In this document: one piece after another, positions 13,715 through 21,727 of the stretch | Layout of the letters: every line of letters begins with the position of its first letter | Numbering within the stretch: the first letter of the stretch is position 1 | From: Hylemonella gracilis ATCC 19624 | GTDB lineage: Bacteria; Pseudomonadota; Gammaproteobacteria; Burkholderiales; Burkholderiaceae_C | Direction of reading: 5' to 3' | DNA length: 36,754 bases | Assembly: GCF_000211835.1 (NCBI RefSeq) | Contig: NZ_AEGR01000058.1 | Span: forward strand, 1 to 36,754 | Notes under the pieces: model-generated | The model's database searches: none | What the model saw: the letters and a program-made list of their open reading frames with translations, nothing else | What the model was told of the DNA's origin: nothing | Made by a program: the position numbers and the translations under genes

Positions 13715-13755
13715 TGCTTGCCAAGCAGCTCCCCACCAAAGAGGAACCCGCGACC

Positions 13756-14280
13756 ATGTTGACCGAAGACGGCAAGCACCTGTACGTGAGCTCCGTGGAA
13801 TACCACGACCTCATCGAGAAACTCGCGATCCAGGTCCACCAATCGGGCTGGCAGTTCGACACCATCCTGTGCCTGGCGCGAGGAGGCATGCGGCCTGGCG
13901 ACATTCTTTCTCGCATCTTCGAGAAGCCCCTGGCCATCATGTCCACGAGCTCCTACCGTGCCAATGCGGGCACCACCCAAGGGCATCTGGACATCGCGAA
14001 GTACATCACCACGCCGCAAGGTGAGATTGCCGGTCGCGTGCTGCTGGTCGATGACTTGGCCGATTCCGGCCACACCCTGGAAGCCGTGGTGCGCATGCTG
14101 CGTGACCACTACAGCCCGATCACCGAACTGCGCACCGCCGTGATCTGGACCAAGGCGCGCTCGACGTTCCAGGCGGACTATTCCGTCGAATTCCTGCCCA
14201 CCGATCCGTGGATTCATCAGCCTTTCGAGGGCTACGACAAGATGCGTCCCAGCGAGTTGCTGGCGAAGTGGAAGGTGTAA
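13756..14280 (+). CDS. Phosphoribosyltransferase (type I PRTase fold)
   Basis: Type I phosphoribosyltransferase. The PRPP-binding signature RVLLVDDLADSGHTLEAV is clear, as is the early loop LCLARGGMRPGDIL. The C-terminal segment DYSVEFLPTDPWIHQPFE resembles the purine-salvage (xanthine-guanine or hypoxanthine-like) group, and the position after purA suggests a purine-related substrate; the exact substrate is not evident. I chose ATG 13756 (174 residues) because it follows GAGG and gives the expected MLTEDGKHLYVS start. ATG 13714, overlapping the purA stop, is the alternative and would add 14 residues. The gene is convergent with the yeiH-like gene. Confidence 0.9.
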   Translation: MLTEDGKHLYVSSVEYHDLIEKLAIQVHQSGWQFDTILCLARGGMRPGDILSRIFEKPLAIMSTSSYRANAGTTQGHLDIAKYITTPQGEIAGRVLLVDDLADSGHTLEAVVRMLRDHYSPITELRTAVIWTKARSTFQADYSVEFLPTDPWIHQPFEGYDKMRPSELLAKWKV

Positions 14281-14322
14281 TTTCTCGCGCCCGCGCCCGG
14301 TGCCGCCGTTGATGGTGCAGAC

Positions 14323-15501
14323 TTAGCCCAGGGCGCGGTGCGCGGTCGCGTTGATCAGCGCGCCGCCGATCAACAACCAAGCAAACAGTACACCGGCCAG
14401 CAGCAGGGGCTTCATGCCCGCTCGACGTATTGCCCCGGCATGGGTCGTCAAACCCAGTGCGACCATGGCGGCGGCGAGGATCCAAGTGCCCAACCACACG
14501 AAGGCTTGAAGCATTGCGGGTGGGATCAAGCCGTGTGCCAAGTCCAGCGAGCGTAAACCGGCGATGGCGATGAAGCCCAGCGCGAACCAGGGCACATGGA
14601 CTTGAGCTTGGCCATGGCGGTGGCCAGTCAACTCAGTTCTTGATTGGGGTGACTTGATGTCTGCCAAGGGCTGAGTCTCATGTCCGGCTGCAGGATGCCG
14701 CGCCAGCCACCAAGACAGGCCCAACAGGAAGGGCGCGAGCATGAGCACGCGGATCATTTTGGTGATCACGGCGCTGTTCGCGGCCTCCGGCCCCAGGGCC
14801 TGGCCCACGGCGGCGACCTGCGCCACCTCGTGCACCGTGGAGCCCGTGTACAGGCCAAAGGCCCAGGCGCTGACGCCCCAGCTCTTGGCCAAGACGTAGA
14901 GCACGGGGTACAGCACCATCGCCAGCGTGCCAAACACCACGACGGTGGCCACGGCCACCGCAACCCGTTCCGCCGACGCCTTGAGCACGGGGGCGGTGGC
15001 CAGCACAGCGGCGGCGCCGCAGATGGCGCTTCCCGCACCCACCAGCGTCGCGCTTTGCCGGTCCAGTTTCAGCCAGCGCCGTCCTAGGAACAAAGCCAAG
15101 GCGAAAGTAGACAGCAGCACGGCGGCGTCTGATGCCACGCCCACCCAGCCCACGGCGGCGATGTCTTGGAACGAGAGTCGCAAGCCAAACAGCACGATGC
15201 CCAGCCGCAGGAGCTTTTGCTTGCTCCAGTCCACGCCAGATTCGACCGGCTCGCGCAGCGCGGGGTAAACGGTATGCCCCAGCAGCAAACCGAGGGCGAT
15301 GGCCAGCGTCAAAGCCGACAGCCCCAGCCGCTGCGCCCAAGTGTGTGAGGCCAAGTGCATCGCCAGGGCCGAGACCAGCAGCGTGAGCATCAGGCCGGGC
15401 AAGGGGGTGAAACGCAGGCCCGCCAGGAGCGGCTTCAACGGAGACAGGCGCCGTGCAGGGGACCTGGCAGTGGAAGAGTGCGCGGGAACGGGACGGGCCA
15501 T
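14323..15501 (-). CDS. YeiH-family putative sulfate/sulfite exporter
   Basis: A 392-residue polytopic inner-membrane protein with about ten hydrophobic segments. It matches the YeiH/UPF0324 family (putative sulfate exporter), with signatures LLRLGIVLFGLRLSFQDIA, VGAGSAICGAAAVLATAPV and YTGSTVHEVAQVAAVGQALG. Members are commonly divergent from a LysR regulator, as here, and have been linked to export of sulfite, sulfate or related anions, but the substrate of this protein is not shown by the sequence. The start is ATG 15501; the cytoplasmic N-terminus is basic. A Gln/His-containing loop (about residues 290-310) separates the last three to four helices. Confidence 0.9.
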   Translation of the reverse strand: MARPVPAHSSTARSPARRLSPLKPLLAGLRFTPLPGLMLTLLVSALAMHLASHTWAQRLGLSALTLAIALGLLLGHTVYPALREPVESGVDWSKQKLLRLGIVLFGLRLSFQDIAAVGWVGVASDAAVLLSTFALALFLGRRWLKLDRQSATLVGAGSAICGAAAVLATAPVLKASAERVAVAVATVVVFGTLAMVLYPVLYVLAKSWGVSAWAFGLYTGSTVHEVAQVAAVGQALGPEAANSAVITKMIRVLMLAPFLLGLSWWLARHPAAGHETQPLADIKSPQSRTELTGHRHGQAQVHVPWFALGFIAIAGLRSLDLAHGLIPPAMLQAFVWLGTWILAAAMVALGLTTHAGAIRRAGMKPLLLAGVLFAWLLIGGALINATAHRALG

Positions 15502-15540
15502 GCGCCGAAGATACCGATGACCCCCTGAAAAGGGAAACGC

Positions 15541-15546
15541 ATAATA
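15541..15546 (-). promoter_or_regulatory. Possible -10 element of the yeiH-like gene
   Basis: On the - strand, bases 15546-15541 read TATTAT, five of six with the -10 consensus, 40 bases upstream of the start codon. No good -35 is seen at 16-18 bases, which would fit an activator-dependent promoter next to the dyad at 15556-15576. By-eye call. Confidence 0.35.
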
Positions 15547-15555
15547 ATTCTTTGT

Positions 15556-15576
15556 TTGATCGGCTTAACTTATCAA
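15556..15576. promoter_or_regulatory. LysR-type operator candidate between yeiH-like and lysR genes
   Basis: TTGAT (15556-15560), 11 bases, ATCAA (15572-15576) form an interrupted dyad with the T-N11-A layout typical of LysR-type binding sites. It sits in an AT-rich patch of an otherwise GC-rich 108-base divergent intergenic region, 34 bases before the LysR start and 55 bases before the yeiH-like start. Binding by the adjacent regulator is inferred. Confidence 0.5.
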
Positions 15577-15609
15577 TCTCTCGGGTCGTGACCCAGACAG
15601 GACTTGCTC

Positions 15610-16518
15610 ATGGCGGTGCGATTCACCTTGCGCGAACTGGACGTGTTCTGTGCCATAGCCCGGCAGGAAAACGTCCATCGGGCGGCCGAGACCCTGGCCC
15701 TGACCCAATCCGCCGCCAGCCAGGCCCTGGCTCGCTTGGAAGAGTCCCTGGGTCGGGCCTTGTTCGACCGACACGGCCGTCGCCTGGTGTTGAACGAAAA
15801 CGGGCGCCTGCTGTTGCCGCGTGCCCAAGCCTTGCTAGACCAGGCCGAGGAGCTTCCCGGCCTGCTGGGCGTGGGAGGAGAGGGCAACAGCGCACCGTTC
15901 TCGCTTCAGATCGCCGCCAGCACCACCATCGCCAATTACCTAGTGCCGGCCCAGCTCGCCGCCCTGCGGCGCGCGCACCCGCAGGCGCGCGTGGCCTTGA
16001 CGGTGGGCAACACGGGCGAGGTGGTCGCTGCCGTGGCCGCGCTGGAGGTCGATTTCGGCCTCATCGAAGGTCCTAGCCATCATCCTCAGCTGCACATCGA
16101 GCCCTGGCGGGAAGACGACCTCATCGTTTTCGCGGCCGCCACACATGCCTTGGCCAGCGGCAACCCCTCCCTTCAAGACCTGGCCGACGCGCCCTGGTTG
16201 CTGCGCGAGGCGGGCAGCGGCACGCGCGAAGAGGTCGAACGCAGCCTGCTGCCCTTGCTTGGGCGCTTGAACGTGGACATGGAACTCGGTGATTCCGAGG
16301 CCATCAAGCGCGCGGTGGCCGCCGGCCTGGGGGTGAGCTGCCTGTCGAGCAGCGTGGTGGCCGATTTGCTGGCGCAGGGGGCGGTGGTGGCCCTGACCGA
16401 TCGCGTGCCGGGTCTGCCGCCGCTCAAGCGCATGCTGCATTGCATCCGTCATCGGGACCGCGCGATCACCCGGGGCACGGCGCGTTTCCTGGAGATCGCC
16501 GCAGCCGACACCCGCTAG
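15610..16518 (+). CDS. LysR-family transcriptional regulator (YeiE/CysL-like)
   Basis: A 302-residue LysR-type regulator: N-terminal winged helix-turn-helix (about residues 3-62; LDVFCAIARQENVHRAAETL, LTQSAASQALARLEESLG), linker helix, and a C-terminal two-lobed effector-binding domain (about 90-295; SLQIAASTTIANYLVPAQLA, FGLIEGPSHHPQL). The divergent yeiH-like partner places it with the YeiE/CysL group, which responds to sulfur metabolism. ATG 15610 is preferred to TTG 15604. The cystathionine beta-lyase gene starts only 16 bases downstream, so the two may be co-transcribed. Effector is unknown. Confidence 0.93.
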   Translation: MAVRFTLRELDVFCAIARQENVHRAAETLALTQSAASQALARLEESLGRALFDRHGRRLVLNENGRLLLPRAQALLDQAEELPGLLGVGGEGNSAPFSLQIAASTTIANYLVPAQLAALRRAHPQARVALTVGNTGEVVAAVAALEVDFGLIEGPSHHPQLHIEPWREDDLIVFAAATHALASGNPSLQDLADAPWLLREAGSGTREEVERSLLPLLGRLNVDMELGDSEAIKRAVAAGLGVSCLSSSVVADLLAQGAVVALTDRVPGLPPLKRMLHCIRHRDRAITRGTARFLEIAAADTR

Positions 16519-16534
16519 CCGCTACCATCAGCGC

Positions 16535-17785
16535 ATGTGCCCTCATGATCCGTCCCTGAATCTCCCGTCTCCCAACCTTGCCACCCAGCTGATCCACCAC
16601 CCGTATCAGCCGCCAGAGGATTTCTCCGCCCCGCAGCCCGGTGTGTTCAAGGCCTCGACCGTGTTCTTCCCCAGTGTCGCCGCCATGCGCAGCCGGGAGT
16701 GGAAGCACAAGACGGGCTACACCTATGGCTTGCACGGCACGCCGACCAGCTACCTGCTGGAGGAGCGGCTGGCCACGCTGGAAGGCGGCTTGCAGACCTT
16801 GCTGGTGCCCAGCGGCTTGTCGGCCATTGCCTTGGCGAGCCTGTCCCTGCTCGCCCAAGGCGACGAGGTACTGCTGCCGGACAACGTCTACGGCCCCAGC
16901 AAGGCCCTGGCCGAAGGCGAACTTAAGGACTGGGGCATCAGCCACCAGTTCTACGACCCCATGGACCCGCGCGATCTGGCACGGCGCATCACGGACCGGA
17001 CCCGCCTGGTCTGGCTGGAGGCTGCGGGCTCAGTGACGCTGGAGTTTCCTGACTTGCCTGAACTGCTGCGCATCTGCCGTGCCGCGCCCCAGGTGAGGGT
17101 GGCCCTGGACAACACCTGGGGTGCCGGCCTGGCCTTCAACGCCTTCGACATCGCTCCGGGCCTGGGCGTGGACCTCACCGCCCATGCGCTGACCAAATAC
17201 CCCAGCGGCGGTGGTGACGTGCTGATGGGGTCCGTCGTCACCCGCGACGAGGCCCTGCACCTGCGGTTGAAGAACACGCACATGCGCCTGGGCCTGGGCG
17301 TGGGCATGAACGATGTGGAGGCCGTGCTGCGCAGCCTGCCCAGCATCGCGTTGCGCTATGCCGCGCACGACCGGTCGGCGCGACGACTGGCGCGCTGGTG
17401 CCTGGATCGCACGGAGTTTTCGCAGGTGCTGCATCCAGCGTTCCCGGATGCGCCCGGCCATGCGCATTGGAAGGCCGTGTGCGGCGGCTCTTCGGGGGCG
17501 GATCAGACGCTTGAGGGCCGAGCGGCAGGCTTGTTCAGCGTGATGTTCGATGCCCGCCATGCCAGCGCACAAGTGGACGCCTTCTGCGACGCCCTGCGCC
17601 TGTTCAAGCTGGGCTACTCCTGGGGCGGTCCCGTCAGCTTGGTCGTGCCCTATGACCTGAACACCATGCGCGAGCGCTGGCCCGCGCACCTGAAACCCGG
17701 CACCTTGGTGCGCTTTTCGGTCGGCTTGGAAGCGGTGGAAGATTTGCAGGCGGATTTAGAGCAGGCGCTTCGTCACGTGTCCTGA
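16535..17785 (+). CDS. metC: Cystathionine beta-lyase (PLP-dependent, Cys/Met metabolism)
   Basis: A 416-residue fold-type I PLP enzyme of the Cys/Met metabolism family. Key elements: YTYGLHGTPTSYLLEERLA (about 62-80, phosphate-binding Tyr/Arg region), VALDNTWGAG (Asp near 192 that contacts the PLP pyridine nitrogen) and TAHALTKYPSGGGDVLMG with the Schiff-base lysine near residue 221. The segment GYSWGGPVSLVVPYD near the C-terminus is typical of the MetC group rather than cystathionine gamma-synthase. It would cleave cystathionine to homocysteine, pyruvate and ammonia. The start ATG 16535 is 16 bases after the LysR gene; TACCAT lies just before it. Exact substrate preference is not provable here. 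Confidence 0.9.
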   Translation: MCPHDPSLNLPSPNLATQLIHHPYQPPEDFSAPQPGVFKASTVFFPSVAAMRSREWKHKTGYTYGLHGTPTSYLLEERLATLEGGLQTLLVPSGLSAIALASLSLLAQGDEVLLPDNVYGPSKALAEGELKDWGISHQFYDPMDPRDLARRITDRTRLVWLEAAGSVTLEFPDLPELLRICRAAPQVRVALDNTWGAGLAFNAFDIAPGLGVDLTAHALTKYPSGGGDVLMGSVVTRDEALHLRLKNTHMRLGLGVGMNDVEAVLRSLPSIALRYAAHDRSARRLARWCLDRTEFSQVLHPAFPDAPGHAHWKAVCGGSSGADQTLEGRAAGLFSVMFDARHASAQVDAFCDALRLFKLGYSWGGPVSLVVPYDLNTMRERWPAHLKPGTLVRFSVGLEAVEDLQADLEQALRHVS

Positions 17786-17901
17786 GGCTTGCCTCGACAC
17801 TGGCCCGACCTTCGCCTTCGGTGACTTGCTTTTCGCGCGGGCGCCTGCACTGGGTTTTCCTGAGTCGACAGGGAGTGGGTCGCGTCATTAGGCTTGCGGC
17901 C

Positions 17902-18744
17902 ATGGCTGAACACGAACCGTCCGAAACCCAACGCCCTCCGATCGCCTCTGCGCATGTTCCGGTGCCCACGGCGCCGTCGTCGCCAGCTGCGGAGTCGGCC
18001 CCTCGGCGTGACATCGTCACGCTGTCATTCGCCGACCCTTTGCGCTGGCTCGCGCGCGGCTGGCGCGACATGCAGTCCGCCATGGGCATCGCGCTGTTCT
18101 ACGGCTTTTGCTTCTGGGGCATGGCGCTGAGCCTGAGTGCCGTCTTCCTGCACTTGCCCCTCTACACCATGTCCCTGGTCTCGGGGTGCCTGCTGGTCGG
18201 ACCTTTTCTGGCCATGGGCTTGTACGAGGTCAGCCGACAGCGAGAGCAGGGCCGGGCGACCGATCTTGCGAGTTCGCTGACCTGCTGGGATCGGCACCTC
18301 GGCAGCATGGCCTTGCTGGTGCTCGTGCTGCTCTTGCTGGAGCTGCTCTGGGGGCGTGCCTCCCTGGTGGTCTTCGCCGTGTTCTTTAACACCGGCATGC
18401 CGTCCACGGCTGGGGTGCTGCAGGCGGTGTTCAATCCTGACAACTGGGCCTTCGTGGCGGTCTATGCGGCCGTGGGCGGTGTCTTTGCTGGCCTGGTCTT
18501 CGCTACCTCCGTGGTTTCCATTCCCATGATCCTGGACCGCGACACCGACGCCATCTCGGCCTCGATCACCAGCTTGCAGGTCTTCTTTGGCAACTTGGCC
18601 GTCATGCTCTTCTGGGGCGCCTTGATCACCGGGCTGGTCGTGCTGGCCTTCATCCCCTGGGGTTTGGGTCTGTTGATCATCGGGCCCTGGCTGGGGCATG
18701 CCACTTGGCATGCTTACCGCGGCTCGGTGCGGTGGCTGGACTGA
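17902..18744 (+). CDS. DUF2189 integral membrane protein
   Basis: A 280-residue protein with a Pro/Ala-rich, soluble N-terminal tail (about residues 1-45) followed by roughly six hydrophobic segments (for example YGFCFWGMALSLSAVFLHL and LVLVLLLLELLWG). It resembles the DUF2189 family of predicted membrane proteins often annotated near cytochrome oxidase genes; the function is unknown. The segment SVVSIPMILDRDTDAISA with its charged DRD between helices is a family-like feature. ATG 17902 is chosen over upstream in-frame starts because the upstream extension has no conserved character. It is separated by 116 featureless bases from metC. Confidence 0.82.
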   Translation: MAEHEPSETQRPPIASAHVPVPTAPSSPAAESAPRRDIVTLSFADPLRWLARGWRDMQSAMGIALFYGFCFWGMALSLSAVFLHLPLYTMSLVSGCLLVGPFLAMGLYEVSRQREQGRATDLASSLTCWDRHLGSMALLVLVLLLLELLWGRASLVVFAVFFNTGMPSTAGVLQAVFNPDNWAFVAVYAAVGGVFAGLVFATSVVSIPMILDRDTDAISASITSLQVFFGNLAVMLFWGALITGLVVLAFIPWGLGLLIIGPWLGHATWHAYRGSVRWLD

Positions 18745-18841
18745 AACACCTTCCGGCTTTTTCACCGAGCCTCGCTTGAGGTTCTCATCTGCGCCTTCGC
18801 TTGTTCTCGGAGCAGCAGGGCCTCATGCCAGAATCGTCCCC

Positions 18842-19789
18842 ATGTCCGACGCCTTTTTGAGCTGCCATCGCCTCGTCAAGCGCTATGGCGAGAGCACTGT
18901 TGTCCAAGACCTGAGCTTGGAGATCCGCTCCGGCGAATGCCTGGGGGTGATCGGTCCCAACGGCGCGGGCAAGACCACGACCCTGCGCATGTGTCTGGGG
19001 CTCACGACGCCGGACAGCGGCCATGTGCAGGCCTTCGGGCTGCGCATGCCGCAAGACGCCCATGCCATCAAGGCGCAGCTGGGCGTGGTGACTCAGTACG
19101 ACTCCCTGGACCCGGATTTCTCCTGCGCCGAGAATCTACTGGTGTTCGGCCGTTACTTCGGCATCAAGACCGCGGCCATGCGGGCGCGCATCCCGGCGCT
19201 GCTGGATTTCGCGGCCCTGGCCCACAAGGCCGACGCCAAGCCGGGTCAGCTCTCGGGCGGCATGCGGCGGCGGCTTAGCCTGGCGCGCGCCTTGGTGAAC
19301 GACCCCAAGCTGCTGATGCTGGACGAGCCCACCACCGGCCTGGACCCGCAGGCCCGCCACCTGATGTGGGAGCGGCTGCAGCAATTGCTGCAGCAGGGCA
19401 AGTCCATCCTGCTGACCACGCATTTCATGGACGAGGCTGAACGCCTCTGCGACCGCCTGCTGGTCATCGACCATGGACGCAAGATCGCCGAGGGCAAACC
19501 CCGCGAGCTGATCGCCGCGCACCTGGAGCCTGACGTTGTCGAGGTCTACGGCGTGAGTGGCGAGGGCCAGGCGCAGGCCCTGGCGCACGGGGATGCCCAC
19601 GCGTCCCTGCGCGCGCTGGCCAGCCGGGTCGAGGTCAGCGGCGAGACGGTCTTTTTCTACACGCAGGATGCCGCGCCCCTGCTGCAGGCGCTGGCCCATG
19701 CGACTGGTCTGCGCAGCCTGCACCGGCCAGCCAATCTGGAGGACCTGTTCCTCAAGCTCACCGGCCGCCAGATCCGGGAGGAAGGGTGA
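18842..19789 (+). CDS. ABC-2 exporter ATP-binding subunit (NodI-like)
   Basis: A 315-residue ATPase of the NodI/CcmA group. Visible motifs: Walker A GPNGAGKTT (about 38-46), Q-loop TQYDSLDP (Gln 85), signature LSGGMRRRL (about 137-145), Walker B LLMLDEPTTGLDP (about 157-169) and switch TTHFMDEAE (His 194). The C-terminal extension of about 100 residues (residues 215-315) is usual for drug/polysaccharide-type ABC-2 ATPases. It pairs with the overlapping permease gene downstream. The NodI name reflects sequence family only; no nodulation context exists. A CAGAAT hexamer lies at 18829-18834, 8 bases before the ATG. Confidence 0.93.
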   Translation: MSDAFLSCHRLVKRYGESTVVQDLSLEIRSGECLGVIGPNGAGKTTTLRMCLGLTTPDSGHVQAFGLRMPQDAHAIKAQLGVVTQYDSLDPDFSCAENLLVFGRYFGIKTAAMRARIPALLDFAALAHKADAKPGQLSGGMRRRLSLARALVNDPKLLMLDEPTTGLDPQARHLMWERLQQLLQQGKSILLTTHFMDEAERLCDRLLVIDHGRKIAEGKPRELIAAHLEPDVVEVYGVSGEGQAQALAHGDAHASLRALASRVEVSGETVFFYTQDAAPLLQALAHATGLRSLHRPANLEDLFLKLTGRQIREEG

Positions 19790-20610
19790 TGAAGACCCAC
19801 ATGCAACCGACGGGGAAGTCAGTCGCTTTCCTCCCTCCCGCGCTGCGCTGGTGGCCCATCTTCCTGCGCAACCTGCTGGTCTGGCGCAAGCTGGCCCTGC
19901 CCAGCCTGGTGGGCAATGTGGCCGAGCCGCTGATCACCCTGGTGGCCTTCGGTTATGGCCTGGGCGCGCTGATCGGCACCGTGCCTTGGGGCGGGTCGGG
20001 ACAGGCCGTGCCCTACCTGGTGTTCCTGGCCAGCGGTTCGATCTGCATGAGCGCCATCAACGCGGCCACCTTCGAGGCCATGTTCTCCGCTTTCTCGCGC
20101 ATGCATGTGCAAAAGACCTGGGAGAGCATCATGAACGCGCCCATCGACCTGCGCGACGTGCTGCGGGCCGAGATGCTGTGGGCCGCCTTCAAGGCACTGT
20201 TTTCAGCCACCGTCATCCTGGTCGTGATGGCGGCGCTGGACATCAGCCGCAGCCCCATGCTGCTGTTGGCCTGGCCGGTGCTGCTGCTGGCGGGCGTGGT
20301 CTTCAGCAGCATCGCGCTGATCGTGAATGCCCTGGCCAAGGGCTACGACTTCTTCACTTACTACTTCACCCTGGTGCTCACGCCCATGACCTTCCTCTCG
20401 GGTGTGTTCTTCCCGCGCGAGAACCTGCCAGCCTGGCTGCATATGGTGTCCGAGTGCCTGCCCTTGACGCATGTGGTGGAGCTCGTGCGCCCGCTGTTCC
20501 TGGGGCATTGGCCGGCTCAGCCTTGGCTGCACCTGGCGGTGCTGGTCGTCTATGGCTGGGTGGCCTGGCGCATCGCCCTGGCCCTGACGCGCAGGCGGTT
20601 CAGGACCTGA
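19789..20610 (+). CDS. ABC-2 exporter permease (NodJ-like)
   Basis: A 273-residue ABC-2 type membrane permease with about six transmembrane segments: for example ISRSPMLLLAWPVLLLAGVV and YYFTLVLTPMTFLSGVFFPR. The family signature around TPMTFLSGVFFPRENLPAWL and LPLTHVVELVRPLFLG matches NodJ-type subunits. The ATG at 19789 overlaps the TGA of the ATPase gene (GTGATG), so translation is probably coupled and the two form one exporter. The substrate is unknown; homologues export lipo-oligosaccharides or small hydrophobic compounds. It is convergent with mnmH. Confidence 0.92.
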   Translation: MKTHMQPTGKSVAFLPPALRWWPIFLRNLLVWRKLALPSLVGNVAEPLITLVAFGYGLGALIGTVPWGGSGQAVPYLVFLASGSICMSAINAATFEAMFSAFSRMHVQKTWESIMNAPIDLRDVLRAEMLWAAFKALFSATVILVVMAALDISRSPMLLLAWPVLLLAGVVFSSIALIVNALAKGYDFFTYYFTLVLTPMTFLSGVFFPRENLPAWLHMVSECLPLTHVVELVRPLFLGHWPAQPWLHLAVLVVYGWVAWRIALALTRRRFRT

Positions 20611-20616
20611 CTGGGA

Positions 20617-20633
20617 CCAAGCCAGCTGCTTGG
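20617..20633. terminator. Weak hairpin between convergent nodJ-like and mnmH genes
   Basis: CCAAGC (20617-20622) and GCTTGG (20628-20633) form a 6-bp stem with a 5-base loop in the 54-base convergent gap; GGACC/GGTCC outside it could extend the fold. There is no T-run on either side, so a termination role is only a guess. Confidence 0.25.
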
Positions 20634-20664
20634 CAGCAGGTCCGCGCAACGGAAGGCGCTTGCC

Positions 20665-21714
20665 TCAATCCACCAGCATCTGCCGAGCCAGTTCCTGCAT
20701 GGCCGCCATGGAGCGGTCACGCGGATGCAGTTGCGGCGCATCCGCGAAGCGCGCGAAGTTGCGCAGGCTCGATTGCTGGTAGCCAGGGTCGTAGTGCGTG
20801 CGCAGCAGGTCGCGCACCACTTCCTGCAATTGGCCGGCCTGGACTTGGCTCTGCCACTGCGCCACGGTCTTCTTGCCGCGCAACTCGGTCAGCGCGTCCA
20901 GCCGGGCGCAGAAGTCCGCGGCGTCCTGGGCGTAATGCGGATAGTCTTCCAGCAGCAGGGCCACGCGCTCGTCTTCGGGCAGCAGCAGGTGCAGGCATGG
21001 CGCGGCGCGCATCGCCGCCATCAGTGCATCCGGCACGGCCAGGTTGCCGACCTTCTTGCTTTCGCTCTCCACGTACACAGGGCGTGCCGGGTCGAAACGG
21101 CGTAACGCGTCCCAGATCTGCGTGTCGAAGGCCTTCTGCGTGGGCTGCGGTTGGCCGGGCAAGGCGCCTAGTACCGAGCTGCGGTGGCGGGCCAACGCTT
21201 CCAGATCCAAGGTCTGTGCACCGGCCTCGTGCAGGGCGTGCAACAGCCGTGTCTTGCCGGAGCCGGTCGCGCCACAGATCACGCGCCACTCCAGCGCCGT
21301 TGCTAGCCGTGGCATGTCGGACAGCAGGGCGTTGCGAAAGGCCTTGTAGCCGCCGTCGATGCGGGTGACGTAAAAGCCGATCTCGCCCAGGATCAGGGCA
21401 AGCGAACCGCTGCGCTTGCCGCCGCGCCAGCAGTACACCAGGGGCTTCCAATCCTTGGGCTTGTGCAGTACCTCGCGCTCGATGTGGGCGGCGATGTTGC
21501 GCGCCGCGATCATGGCGCCGCGCTTGCGCGCCTCAAAGGGGTTGCCACGGTGCAGCAGGCCCACTTCATGCCGTTCGGCGTCGTTCAGCGTGGGCCAGTT
21601 AAGGGCGCCGGGCAAATGGTCTTCGGCGTATTCGCTTTCGCTGCGTGCATCCAGCAAGGCATCGAAAGCATCGAGACGCCGCAGGGCTTCCTCCGCGGAC
21701 AAGGTGTGCAGCAT
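20665..21714 (-). CDS. mnmH: tRNA 2-selenouridine synthase MnmH (SelU/YbbB)
   Basis: Converts 2-thiouridine to 2-selenouridine at the wobble position of some tRNAs, via a geranylated intermediate, using selenophosphate. The 349-residue product has an N-terminal rhodanese domain (about 5-130) with the active Cys in YCWRGGKRSG (Cys 95) and a C-terminal P-loop domain starting ICGATGSGKTRLLHAL (about 147-162). Both domains are intact and the length is typical. The gene starts 13 bases after the end of the esterase gene on the same strand, so they are likely co-transcribed. Its presence implies a selD selenophosphate synthetase elsewhere. Confidence 0.94.
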   Translation of the reverse strand: MLHTLSAEEALRRLDAFDALLDARSESEYAEDHLPGALNWPTLNDAERHEVGLLHRGNPFEARKRGAMIAARNIAAHIEREVLHKPKDWKPLVYCWRGGKRSGSLALILGEIGFYVTRIDGGYKAFRNALLSDMPRLATALEWRVICGATGSGKTRLLHALHEAGAQTLDLEALARHRSSVLGALPGQPQPTQKAFDTQIWDALRRFDPARPVYVESESKKVGNLAVPDALMAAMRAAPCLHLLLPEDERVALLLEDYPHYAQDAADFCARLDALTELRGKKTVAQWQSQVQAGQLQEVVRDLLRTHYDPGYQQSSLRNFARFADAPQLHPRDRSMAAMQELARQMLVD

Positions 21715-21727
21715 GGTGTGTGCCGGT

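Noticed and set aside
18842-20610. Nodulation genes nodIJ
   Set aside because: The sequences are of the NodI/NodJ family, but there are no nod boxes or other nod genes. A general ABC-2 exporter is the better reading.
19557-21368. A 603-codon open frame on the + strand
   Set aside because: It overlaps the ABC-2 pair in another frame and then runs opposite mnmH; the product is Arg/Ala/Pro-rich shadow sequence.
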